Source of the DNA: RGIG5952 sp045627605
Lineage (GTDB): Bacteria; Verrucomicrobiota; Kiritimatiellia; RFP12; JAAYLN01
Assembly (NCBI GenBank): GCA_045627605.1
Contig: JAZQOA010000072.1
Location: 34,527 to 98,526 of the forward strand
Length of the DNA stretch: 64,000 nucleotides
Direction of reading: 5' to 3'
In this document: in pieces, positions 1 through 6,752 of the stretch
How the letters are laid out: each line of letters opens with the position of its first letter
How positions within the stretch are numbered: position 1 is the first letter of the stretch
The notes under the pieces: model-generated
What the model saw: the letters and a program-made list of their open reading frames with translations, nothing else
The model's database searches: none
Told to the model about the DNA's origin: nothing
Made by a program: the position numbers and the translations under genes

Positions 1-321
1 ATCCTCGGCGACACCGGCGCGGAAATCGACGTGGCGGAAGACGGCGTGGTCGCCGTTGAAAAAGTGGCGAATTCCGCGCCGGGACGGTACGACGTGATTC
101 TGATGGACGTCCAGATGCCGCGCATGGACGGCTACGAGGCCACCCGGCGGATTCGCGCCCTGGCGGACAAGGAGCGGGCCTCGGTCAAAATCTTCGCAAT
201 GACCGCGAACGCCTTTGCCGAAGACAAGCAGAACGCGCTGGACGCCGGAATGGACGGCCATTTGGCAAAGCCAATCGACGTCCCGAAGTTGCTGGCCACC
301 CTGTCGGGCTTGAAGAAGTAA
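1..321 (+). CDS. Receiver (REC) domain protein, 5' end cut by the window
   Basis: The frame is open from base 1, so only the C-terminal 106 residues are visible. They form most of a CheY-like receiver domain: the phospho-accepting Asp is residue 36 of the fragment in ILMDVQMP, followed by the switch Thr in AMTAN and the conserved Lys in AKPID. The protein stops right after the last helix, so the receiver is C-terminal. The two complete hybrid kinases at 11.3-16.3 kb also end in receivers, so this is probably the tail of another hybrid histidine kinase, though a stand-alone regulator cannot be excluded. Family assignment is sure; the whole-protein architecture is inferred. Confidence 0.85.
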   Translation: MLGDTGAEIDVAEDGVVAVEKVANSAPGRYDVILMDVQMPRMDGYEATRRIRALADKERASVKIFAMTANAFAEDKQNALDAGMDGHLAKPIDVPKLLATLSGLKK

Positions 322-391
322 TCGGCGGACTCGCGCTCTACGCCCGCTGCAAGGCCGTGCACGACGCCCTCGCACTGGTCTGTTCCGTCTT

Positions 392-1534
392 TTAGAGGCT
401 TAACAGGAACTCAGTCACAGGCACAGCCGTGACATTCTCGGTGAGTTTCATTGCGCGTTCGCCCCGGTAAAGCAAGGTCAGTTCCGCTTCTGGGTAATCC
501 TGATGAAAAGCCTCAAGGCCGGAGGCATCCGAGCGGTCGGCGCGTGTGGCGTTTTTGACCTCGATTGCGCGGAAGACATTTTCCCCGTAGATGACGAAAT
601 CGACTTCCACGCCGCTTTTCGTTCGCCAGAAATAAAGTTGATTGGGTTCGCTCAGGTAATCATTCCACGCCCTGATTTGCTGATAGACCAGACCTTCAAG
701 GCAGGCGCCCTCGATTTCCGTTGCCCGGTCAAGGGGGCCATGCGGGCGCAGGGCGCGGAAAACACCGGCGTCGAAGAAGTAGATTTTGTCATGGCCGATG
801 AGCTGGCGTTTGGCCCGTTTGGAGAAAACGGGAAGGCGTGAGACAATCAGCATTTCCTCGAGGATTTCAAAGTAGGTGTCGACCGTTGATCGTTTGACTC
901 CCGCTTCACGTGCGATTTCACTGGCTGACAGGACGCTCCCGTGCGAGAAACTGGCAATTTCCAGAAAGCGGAAAAATGAATCGACTTTTCGGATGACGCC
1001 TTCCGTGATGAGTTCTTCCTCAATGTAAAGGTCAAGATAGGTCTTCAGGATGTTCTCGCTTGAACCACTTTTCGGGAAACGCACCAAGGGGAGCATGCCA
1101 TATCGAAGTGCGTCTTCAAGGCAAAATGCCTCGCCGAGTTCCCTCGCGAGGAACGGGTGGCACATCCGCTTCGCCGCCCGACCGCCCAGAAGATCTGCAT
1201 TCGCATTTCGCTTCAACTTGCGCGCGCTTGAACCCGTCATGATGAATCTGTACCCGTTTTCATTGTCCATCAGCTGATGGACGACATCCAGAACTTCCGG
1301 CGCTCTTTGGATTTCATCGATGACGACAGTCCGCTTATTCGGTTTTGCATGAATGTAGTTTTTCAAGCGTTCCGGATAGGCGCGGAGTTCCCGTCGTGTC
1401 GCGGGATCAAGCAGGGAGATGATATGGGCTTTGGGGAAGTGTTCCTCAAGCCAGGTGCTCTTTCCCGTTCCTCGGGGACCAAAGAGAAAGTAGCTTCCAT
1501 CAATGTCGGGTAAGACTCTTTTTAAGCGTTTCAT
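392..1534 (-). CDS. DUF4143-type AAA ATPase
   Basis: A 380-residue protein. The N-terminal P-loop ATPase has Walker A GPRGTGKST (about residues 19-27) and a Walker B-like VVIDEIQRAP near residue 70. The C-terminal half carries a winged-helix-like stretch and a PD-(D/E)xK-like segment (VEVDFVIY ... AIEVKN), the usual DUF4143 layout. The family is widespread, often horizontally acquired, and its physiological role is poorly defined. A hand count of 841-900 gives 45% GC, below the neighbouring genes. It has its own consensus promoter at 1553-1581 and a short leader of about 12 nt with no obvious Shine-Dalgarno. A second family member lies at 53.5 kb. Family assignment is firm; function is not known. 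Confidence 0.85.
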   Translation of the reverse strand: MKRLKRVLPDIDGSYFLFGPRGTGKSTWLEEHFPKAHIISLLDPATRRELRAYPERLKNYIHAKPNKRTVVIDEIQRAPEVLDVVHQLMDNENGYRFIMTGSSARKLKRNANADLLGGRAAKRMCHPFLARELGEAFCLEDALRYGMLPLVRFPKSGSSENILKTYLDLYIEEELITEGVIRKVDSFFRFLEIASFSHGSVLSASEIAREAGVKRSTVDTYFEILEEMLIVSRLPVFSKRAKRQLIGHDKIYFFDAGVFRALRPHGPLDRATEIEGACLEGLVYQQIRAWNDYLSEPNQLYFWRTKSGVEVDFVIYGENVFRAIEVKNATRADRSDASGLEAFHQDYPEAELTLLYRGERAMKLTENVTAVPVTEFLLSL

Positions 1535-1552
1535 AGGTTTGGGGTTGCAGAC

Positions 1553-1581
1553 AATATACTCGTTTTCGGCTAAAGTGTCAA
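1553..1581 (-). promoter_or_regulatory. Sigma-70-type promoter of the DUF4143 ATPase gene
   Basis: On the minus strand, TTGACA (1576-1581) is followed by a 17-bp spacer and TATATT (1553-1558). This is a perfect -35 box with a 5/6 match at -10. The predicted start of transcription falls about 12 nt before the ATG at 1534. Confidence 0.75.
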
Positions 1582-1582
1582 C

Positions 1583-1643
1583 TTTTTTCCATCGCTAATG
1601 TAAAAAGCGCAGCATTTTTTCCATTAGCAATGTAAAAAATGCG
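1583..1643. repeat. Two related AT-rich dyads just upstream of the ATPase -35 box
   Basis: Two copies of a similar 27-29 bp sequence (1583-1609 and 1615-1643) share the pattern T6-CCAT...AATGTA5. The right-hand copy lies in a perfect 9-bp inverted repeat (GCATTTTTT at 1612-1620 against AAAAAATGC at 1634-1642). Placement directly behind the -35 box suggests operator or activator sites for the ATPase gene. A role as an insertion end is an alternative. The rest of the gap, 1644-1810, shows nothing convincing. Confidence 0.5.
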
Positions 1644-1823
1644 GTCATAGGCGTTTGGAATGGACGGCCATGTCGCCGCACTCAGTTTGTTGCACTACTT
1701 CGAAGTTCATCAATTCATCGCCGGAGCAATAGCGGAAAATGAGGGTTGGCGTGACAGTTTGTCTATGGACTTCGTCCGCAGATGGCGGAGTCGCGTCTGT
1801 CGACTGTCCTTTTTTTCAAAAAA

Positions 1824-1853
1824 GCCGCCGGACTTCCGTGGAAGTCCGGCGGC
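1824..1853 (-). terminator. Rho-independent terminator of the lipocalin gene
   Basis: A 14-bp perfect GC-rich stem (1824-1837 with 1840-1853) with a tiny loop is followed, reading the minus strand, by TTTTTT and then more T/A. It lies 23 bp past the lipocalin stop codon. Confidence 0.85.
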
Positions 1854-1876
1854 CTTTTGCATGGCGCCTGCGGGAA

Positions 1877-2386
1877 TTACGGGAATTCAAGTTCTTCGAC
1901 TTTGAATCCCATGCCTTTTGCCATGTCGATCAGCGCGTCCCTTTGTTCGACCGGCAAATTCGGATTGCGCGAAAGGAGCCAGAGGCTCGAACGGTCGTTG
2001 CCCGTCACGAGCGAAAGGTCGTAGCCGGGTGAAAGCCACAGGATCTTGTAGTCGCCGTAGAAAGGGCGGAAGAACGAGATCCTGAAGTGTCCGACATCGG
2101 AGTCGCCGGCGAAATGGCCGACGGCCTTTGCGACTTTCTCCTTGCCGTTCTTCGTCCCGCGGTTGACGATGCGCAGCGAATCCTTCTCCAGCGAGTAGGT
2201 CGCCGTCACGTCCTTGAGGTCGCGTTCGAACCACTGCGGCAGTCGCGCGACCTCGTGCCACGTCCCCATGTATTTGGCGGCGTCGAAGTTCTGCACGGCG
2301 GGCAAGTCACGTGAACTTTGCACCGTGGTGCATCCCGCTGCGGCGCACAATGTCGCCAGTCCCAGATATTGCATCAGTTTGTTCAT
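1877..2386 (-). CDS. blc: Lipocalin family lipoprotein (Blc-like)
   Basis: A 169-residue protein with a type II signal peptide: a short charged N-terminus, a hydrophobic core and a lipobox ending AAAGC, so Cys19 should be lipidated. The mature part starts with the lipocalin signature (YMGTWHEVARLP, near residue 40) and shows the Blc-family WLLSRNP motif near the C-terminus. Bacterial lipocalins of this type bind lipids at the outer membrane. The start is fixed by a strong AAAGGAGG Shine-Dalgarno 6 bp upstream. It is monocistronic and ends at a clear terminator. Confidence 0.9.
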   Translation of the reverse strand: MNKLMQYLGLATLCAAAGCTTVQSSRDLPAVQNFDAAKYMGTWHEVARLPQWFERDLKDVTATYSLEKDSLRIVNRGTKNGKEKVAKAVGHFAGDSDVGHFRISFFRPFYGDYKILWLSPGYDLSLVTGNDRSSLWLLSRNPNLPVEQRDALIDMAKGMGFKVEELEFP

Positions 2387-2729
2387 CGCATACCTCCTTT
2401 TTTGTTGTTTCGTCGAACGGGCCCCTCCCGTTTGACGCCATCAATTATGGACTATTTCATTGGGAAATTTCGTTGGATTTGCAACATCTCGAAAATTCTT
2501 GAAGGAGAGGGGGCAGGCCCCTTTGCATCGAAGTCGCAAAACGTCTCCGTGAGTTGGAAAATGGATATGGGTTGCCACTTTCGGCAGTGCAAAAAGGCAA
2601 TCGGCTACCGGAGCTTGGTCGGCAACATGGAAATTCACGGAGACTGTGATCCAGGACCGCCAAAATGTGCTGCAAAAGTTTTACTTAACTTTCATTAAGT
2701 TAACCGTCGTTAAGTTAACCGAGGTTTGT
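2387..2729. other. Gene-free gap of 343 bp between lipocalin and NifX-like genes
   Basis: No ORF here has a ribosome binding site or a recognisable product. Next to the NifX-like stop codon is an AT-rich inverted repeat (TTAACTT at 2685-2691 against AAGTTAA at 2697-2703), with a further copy of TTAAGTTAACCG at 2710-2721. It may be a transcript end or a protein-binding site. A plus-strand stretch at about 2528-2645 reads as a short coil-like peptide interrupted at its end and could be gene debris, but nothing could be identified. Confidence 0.35.
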
Positions 2730-3125
2730 TTAGTGGCAGTGGTGGCCGCAGTGGCTGCAGCTGCCGCCGCAGGAATGGCCTTCGTCGTGCCGGCACGTGG
2801 CGGACGCCGTTGCCGCGAGTTTGCCGTCGATGAATTGCGCGACGGCGTCGTCGGCCTTGCCTTCGACTCCCGCGAGGACCTTGATGCGGGCCGCCGCGAG
2901 CATGCCGAGCGCCCCGGGGCCGATGCCGCCGCAGATGACGGTGTCGACCTCGTTCTGGATGAGCCAGATGGCGAGAAGTTCGTGGCCTTCGCTGGCGGCG
3001 TCCGCGACTTCGCTGTCCGTGACCTTGCCGTCCGCGACGGTGTAGAGCTTGAAGAGTTCCGTCTTGCCGAAGTGTTGGAAGATTTCGCCGTCGGGCGAGT
3101 AGGGGATGGCGATTTTGCTGGTCAT
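2730..3125 (-). CDS. NifX/NifB-like dinitrogenase iron-molybdenum cofactor family protein
   Basis: A 131-residue protein starting MTSKIAIP. It has the single alpha/beta domain of the FeMo-cofactor biosynthesis family (NifX, NafY, MTH1175-like), including the GGIGPGALGML loop around residues 70-80. The C-terminus is rich in His and Cys (CRHDEGHSCGGSCSHCGHHCH-like pattern), a likely metal-binding tail. No nitrogenase gene is present, so a general iron-sulfur or metal-cluster carrier role is likelier than nitrogen fixation. The start ATG overlaps the stop of the upstream acetyltransferase gene (ATGA), so it is translationally coupled. Confidence 0.85.
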   Translation of the reverse strand: MTSKIAIPYSPDGEIFQHFGKTELFKLYTVADGKVTDSEVADAASEGHELLAIWLIQNEVDTVICGGIGPGALGMLAAARIKVLAGVEGKADDAVAQFIDGKLAATASATCRHDEGHSCGGSCSHCGHHCH

Positions 3126-3955
3126 TTGAAGTCTCCGTTGAGCATGGGCCGGGCCTGGGGGAAGTCTTCGGCGAGGGTCTCCGTGAAGAAGGCGGGGTGG
3201 GCGAGGTTCCAGTCGTCCGTGAAGGCCCGTGGGAAGCGCTTGACGAGCGACAAGGTGTAGCGCGCGGCCAGGCGGGCGTCGAGGACCTTGCACAAGGCGT
3301 CGCCAAACCGGAACTCGGAGAGTGCCCCGAGGGCTCGGAAATGCGGTTCGAGGAGGTGGTAGAACTTGGAGTGGTCGCCGATGTGGCGGCGGGAGGGGAC
3401 GGCATGCCGTGCGCCGTCGTAGCCGATGGAGACGAGTTGTTCCTTCGCGATGGAGAGGACTTCCTCCGCGCCGCCCCATTCCTCGACGCCGTGGAGGAAG
3501 GTGTTGCAGCCGATCCCGGTGCCGAGAAACATGATCTTCGCGTTGGCGAGGAGAAGGCGGCGCCAGGGCGAGAAGGGGCCGGCGGGCGAGTCAAAGCGTT
3601 CGTGACCCTCGGTGAAGGCGTCCGCATTTCTCCCGTAGGCGGCGAGCGAATGCGTGGGGTGGAGCGAGCGCACGACGCCCTCGCGTTTCCTGAAGAGTTC
3701 CGGTAGCAGCCCCACGACGCTCTTGGTTTCGCGGACGTCGTAGATGGGCTGGGCGGCGTTGACGTTGCTCCACGTGAGGGTGGGCATGGCGAAGAGCCCG
3801 TCGTCGCGGAAGTAGTCCATGAAGACGTCGAGGACGGTGTCGGCGCGTCCTTCGACCTCCCCGATGGACTTCATCGAGGAGTGGACGAGCAGGGTGTCGC
3901 CGCGCTTGATGCCTGACTTCGCCAGGTCGTCGGCGAGGGATTCGTAGGTGTGCAT
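3122..3955 (-). CDS. AAC(3)-family aminoglycoside N-acetyltransferase-like protein
   Basis: A 277-residue protein of the AAC(3)/YokD fold. It shows the family features: GDTLLVHSSMKSIG near residue 18, a PTLTW motif near 58, HPTHS near 95 and the FLGTG turn near 145. Family members acetylate the 3-amino group of aminoglycosides with acetyl-CoA, but many homologues are chromosomal with other or unknown substrates. Operon context (glycosidase, kinase fusion, NifX-like protein) gives no support for drug resistance. The start is the ATG at 3953-3955, 8 bp from the upstream gene. Confidence 0.85.
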   Translation of the reverse strand: MHTYESLADDLAKSGIKRGDTLLVHSSMKSIGEVEGRADTVLDVFMDYFRDDGLFAMPTLTWSNVNAAQPIYDVRETKSVVGLLPELFRKREGVVRSLHPTHSLAAYGRNADAFTEGHERFDSPAGPFSPWRRLLLANAKIMFLGTGIGCNTFLHGVEEWGGAEEVLSIAKEQLVSIGYDGARHAVPSRRHIGDHSKFYHLLEPHFRALGALSEFRFGDALCKVLDARLAARYTLSLVKRFPRAFTDDWNLAHPAFFTETLAEDFPQARPMLNGDFK

Positions 3956-3963
3956 GGCCGGAA

Positions 3964-5301
3964 TTAGTACTGGATGATGCTGCCGCCAATGTATTCGCGG
4001 AGGATGGAGTAGCCCGGAATGCCCTCTTCGTCGCCGACTTTGAAATGGGTGAGCGAGCCGAGAAGCCGCCGCGCCTCGATGTAGGCGGGCGACGCCGGGG
4101 AAATGGCCGAAAGCAGGGGCTCCGCGTAATGGCGGAGGACGCCGGGTTCGTAGGCGAGCGTCGTGTCGAAGGTCTCCGCCGCGTTGCCGGTGAAGGGGCG
4201 TATCCACTTTTCCTCGCCGTCGCAGACCGACTGCCACAGGCCGATGGTTTCCTCCGCGCCCCGCGAACGGTACTTGCTGTCGCGGATGATGCGGCGGATG
4301 AGGCGGCCGTCCGCCGGCTTTGAAAGCGGAATCTCGTCGTAGAGATTCGTCGCGGTGTCGGCGAAAATGAGGTGCTTTTGCGCGGCGGGAATGCTCGGTG
4401 TCAGTTCGGGGTTGAGGCTGTGGAGTCCCTCGATGACGATGACGGAGCCGTCGGGCAGGCGCTCTTCGTGGCCTTCCTTCGCGGGGGCGTGCGTGTGGAA
4501 GTCGAAGCGCGGCAGAACGGCGGGCCTGCCGGCGATGAGATCCCGGAGGTTGGCGCCGAGCTGGTCGAGGTCGATGGCCTTGATGTGCTCGTAGTCGAGG
4601 TTGCCGTTTTTATCGCGCGGGTTGAGGGCGTCGCCGACGAAGTAGTCGTCGGTCGAGATCACCAGCGTGCCGATGCCGTTGTTGTTGAGGTGGTGGGTGA
4701 GACGCTTCGCGAAGGTTGTCTTCCCGGCCGACGACGGCCCGCCGATGAGGACGAGCCGCGCGGTGGCGGCGTTTTCCCCGATGCCCCGGGCCATCGCCTC
4801 GATTTCCTCGCCGTGGAAACGCTCGGCAAGCATCTTGATCGAGCGTGTTTCGTGGGCGGAAAGTTTGGCGAGTTCCTCTTCGGGGAGGTGCGTCACGGAT
4901 GGCGCAAAGGAGATTTTCACGCCTTTCAGCGCGCGCCGGAAGAGAAACTTGGCGCGGCCGACGTGGAAGTCGGAGGTGACGATCGTGATGGCGTCGACCC
5001 CGGCGGTCTCGAGGATCGGTTTGGCGAGGGCGGCGTCCTCGACCGTGTTGCGGCTTTCCGCGTGGGGGAGGAACCGCGACGCCGCGACGCCATGCTCGAC
5101 GAGGTACTTGCGCGAGTAGAAGGCGTGGGGCTTGTCGGTGGTGTTGAAGTGGTCGCCCCAGCCGCCGGTCGGGAGGACGAGCGCCCCGGGTTGCCGCGCG
5201 CATTCCTCGATGGCGCGGTTGGCGCGTTCGAGCGCGATTTGCGAAAGACCGCCGTTCTCGTCGTTGGGTGCGCCGAGAAGCACGATAGCCGTTTTCCCCA
5301 T
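3964..5301 (-). CDS. DUF218 (YdcF-like) domain fused to a uridine kinase-like P-loop kinase
   Basis: A 445-residue protein in two parts. Residues 1 to about 170 form a DUF218/YdcF-type Rossmann domain (VLLGAPND, LPTGGWGD, SRNTVEDA, TSDFHVGRA). Residues 180 to 445 form a kinase of the uridine kinase/phosphoribulokinase group with Walker A GGPSSAGKTT (187-196), STDDYFVG after it and VIEGLHSLNP for the acceptor region. The kinase half resembles bacterial uridine kinase-like proteins whose substrate is unsettled. An AAGGAGGAG ribosome site sits before the ATG. Domain calls are firm; the joint function is unknown. Confidence 0.8.
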   Translation of the reverse strand: MGKTAIVLLGAPNDENGGLSQIALERANRAIEECARQPGALVLPTGGWGDHFNTTDKPHAFYSRKYLVEHGVAASRFLPHAESRNTVEDAALAKPILETAGVDAITIVTSDFHVGRAKFLFRRALKGVKISFAPSVTHLPEEELAKLSAHETRSIKMLAERFHGEEIEAMARGIGENAATARLVLIGGPSSAGKTTFAKRLTHHLNNNGIGTLVISTDDYFVGDALNPRDKNGNLDYEHIKAIDLDQLGANLRDLIAGRPAVLPRFDFHTHAPAKEGHEERLPDGSVIVIEGLHSLNPELTPSIPAAQKHLIFADTATNLYDEIPLSKPADGRLIRRIIRDSKYRSRGAEETIGLWQSVCDGEEKWIRPFTGNAAETFDTTLAYEPGVLRHYAEPLLSAISPASPAYIEARRLLGSLTHFKVGDEEGIPGYSILREYIGGSIIQY

Positions 5302-5332
5302 TGCCTTCTCCTCCTTTTGGGCTTGCCGCCGG

Positions 5333-6655
5333 TTACTTCGCGAACTGCGGGAGGTAGTCCTTGTTGGCCTCGAACATTTCATCGACCATCGCGCGGATCT
5401 CGCGGAGCGAGCAGACCGCCGCGGTGAGCGGATCGTAGCAGATCGCCTGGTAGATCATCTCGCGGTCGCCGCGGAAGCTGCCCTCGACGGCCATTTCCTC
5501 GATCTGCGCGCTGGTGCCGCTGAGGAGCGCCAGCTGCGGCGGGAGCCGGCCGACGTGGATCGGTTCGAGACCGCGGCGGCTGGCGAGGACGGGCACCTCG
5601 ACGCAGCATCCTTCGGGAAGGTTGTCCACGAGCCCGAAGTTGCGCACGTTGCCATTGAACTTGAACATCTCGCCGTCGCCGAAGACGGCGTTGAAGATCG
5701 AGGCGGCGTACTCCTGGCCGCGCTTCAGGTCGAGGGGCTGCTTGAACCAGTCCTCGATGTCCTTCTTCCACGAGGTTTCGCGCTTGCGGTATTCGTTGAG
5801 AATGTAGGCGTATTTGCCGGGGTTCCAGCCCGTACCGGGCAGGCAGTACTTCTTGATCAGGTCCTTGCGCTTGTGGAACCAGGGGTTGTACTCGCTGTTG
5901 TGCCCCGACGACTCCGTGACGTAATAGCCGAGGGCGAGGAACATTTCGTTGCGGACGATCTCCCGCTTGTAGATTTCCTCGTTTTCGGTGATCGCCTTGC
6001 GGATCAGCGGGTAGGCGTCCTTGCCCTTCCACTTGAACTCTGTGTAGAAAGCCTGGTGGTTGATGCCCGCGCACGTGTAGGTGATCTCGTCCTCGGGGGC
6101 GCCGATCCAGCCGGCGAGCATGGCGGCCGTGCCCTGTACGCTGTGGCAGAGGCCGCTGGCCAGGATTTGCGGGTAGGCGCTTTGCACGGCGCGGCAGAGC
6201 ATCGCCATCGGGTTGGTGTAGTTGAGGTAGACGGCGCCGGGGCAGTACCTGTCGATATCGCGCGCGATGTCGAGGATGGGGTTGACCGTGCGGAGGAAGC
6301 GGAAGATGCCGCTCGGGCCGCGCGTGTCGCCGACGTTGGTGTCGACGCCGTATTTCTTCGGGATGAGAATGTCGTGCTGCCAGATGTCGCAGTTGCCGTG
6401 GAGGATCGTGGTCACGACGCCGTCGGCGCCCTTGAGGGCCTTGCGGCGGTCCGTTGTCGCGAAGATTTTGGCGGGGTACTTGCCTTCCTCGACGATGCGT
6501 CTGCAGGCGCGGTAGATGAAGTCGAGGCGCTCGGGGTCGATGTCCATCAGCGCGATTGTCGCGTCGGCAAACGCGGGGAAGGTGAGCAGGTCGCTGACGA
6601 GCTTGCGGGTGAAGCCGAAACTGCCGGCTCCGATGAATGCGATTTTGCGTGACAT
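5333..6655 (-). CDS. Glycoside hydrolase family 4 enzyme (alpha-galactosidase/6-phosphoglycosidase type)
   Basis: A 440-residue cytoplasmic protein. The N-terminus has the NAD-binding loop IAFIGAGSFGFTR (residues 5-17). GH4 landmarks follow: NYTNPM near residue 150, a GLCHSVQGT segment whose Cys-His helps bind Mn2+, and GINHQAF near 198. GH4 enzymes cleave glycosides by an NAD/Mn2+ redox-elimination mechanism. The CHS motif fits the MelA alpha-galactosidase branch better than phospho-glucosidases, but specificity is only a guess. It heads a four-gene minus-strand operon, 31 bp before the DUF218-kinase gene. Confidence 0.88.
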   Translation of the reverse strand: MSRKIAFIGAGSFGFTRKLVSDLLTFPAFADATIALMDIDPERLDFIYRACRRIVEEGKYPAKIFATTDRRKALKGADGVVTTILHGNCDIWQHDILIPKKYGVDTNVGDTRGPSGIFRFLRTVNPILDIARDIDRYCPGAVYLNYTNPMAMLCRAVQSAYPQILASGLCHSVQGTAAMLAGWIGAPEDEITYTCAGINHQAFYTEFKWKGKDAYPLIRKAITENEEIYKREIVRNEMFLALGYYVTESSGHNSEYNPWFHKRKDLIKKYCLPGTGWNPGKYAYILNEYRKRETSWKKDIEDWFKQPLDLKRGQEYAASIFNAVFGDGEMFKFNGNVRNFGLVDNLPEGCCVEVPVLASRRGLEPIHVGRLPPQLALLSGTSAQIEEMAVEGSFRGDREMIYQAICYDPLTAAVCSLREIRAMVDEMFEANKDYLPQFAK

Positions 6656-6691
6656 GGTTGCCTTTGGGTTGGAGTTGTCGAAGACAATGCA

Positions 6692-6700
6692 AGTATAGCA
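6692..6700 (-). promoter_or_regulatory. Extended -10 promoter of the GH4 operon
   Basis: On the minus strand the sequence TGC-TATACT lies 36 bp upstream of the GH4 ATG. No good -35 box is seen, as expected for an extended -10 promoter. The same TGNTATAAT-like element precedes several other genes in the window. Confidence 0.55.
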
Positions 6701-6740
6701 AAATCCAGATGTTTTTTGTGGCGCATTTCGTAAAACCCCG

Positions 6741-6746
6741 TATACT
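6741..6746 (+). promoter_or_regulatory. -10 element placing transcription start at the SNF2 start codon
   Basis: TATACT is followed after exactly 6 bp by an in-frame GTG (6753) and then ATG (6756). No Shine-Dalgarno precedes them. The gene is probably read from a leaderless or nearly leaderless mRNA. The -35 region is weak. Confidence 0.45.
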
Positions 6747-6752
6747 TATTGG

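Noticed and set aside
1657..1677. Short match (GGAATGGACGGCCAT) to the receiver gene end at 247-261, possibly a second gene-end duplication around the first ATPase
   Set aside because: Only 15 bases match and the following bases differ from the receiver gene. Receiver motifs are conserved enough for a chance or old remnant match. Too weak to call a duplicated insertion site.
2318..2698. 126-residue plus-strand open frame
   Set aside because: It overlaps the lipocalin gene start and promoter region, has no ribosome site and no recognisable product.
3122..3955. Acquired aminoglycoside resistance gene
   Set aside because: Composition equals the neighbours, it is coupled within a metabolic operon and no mobile element is near. 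Chromosomal AAC(3)-like proteins are common.
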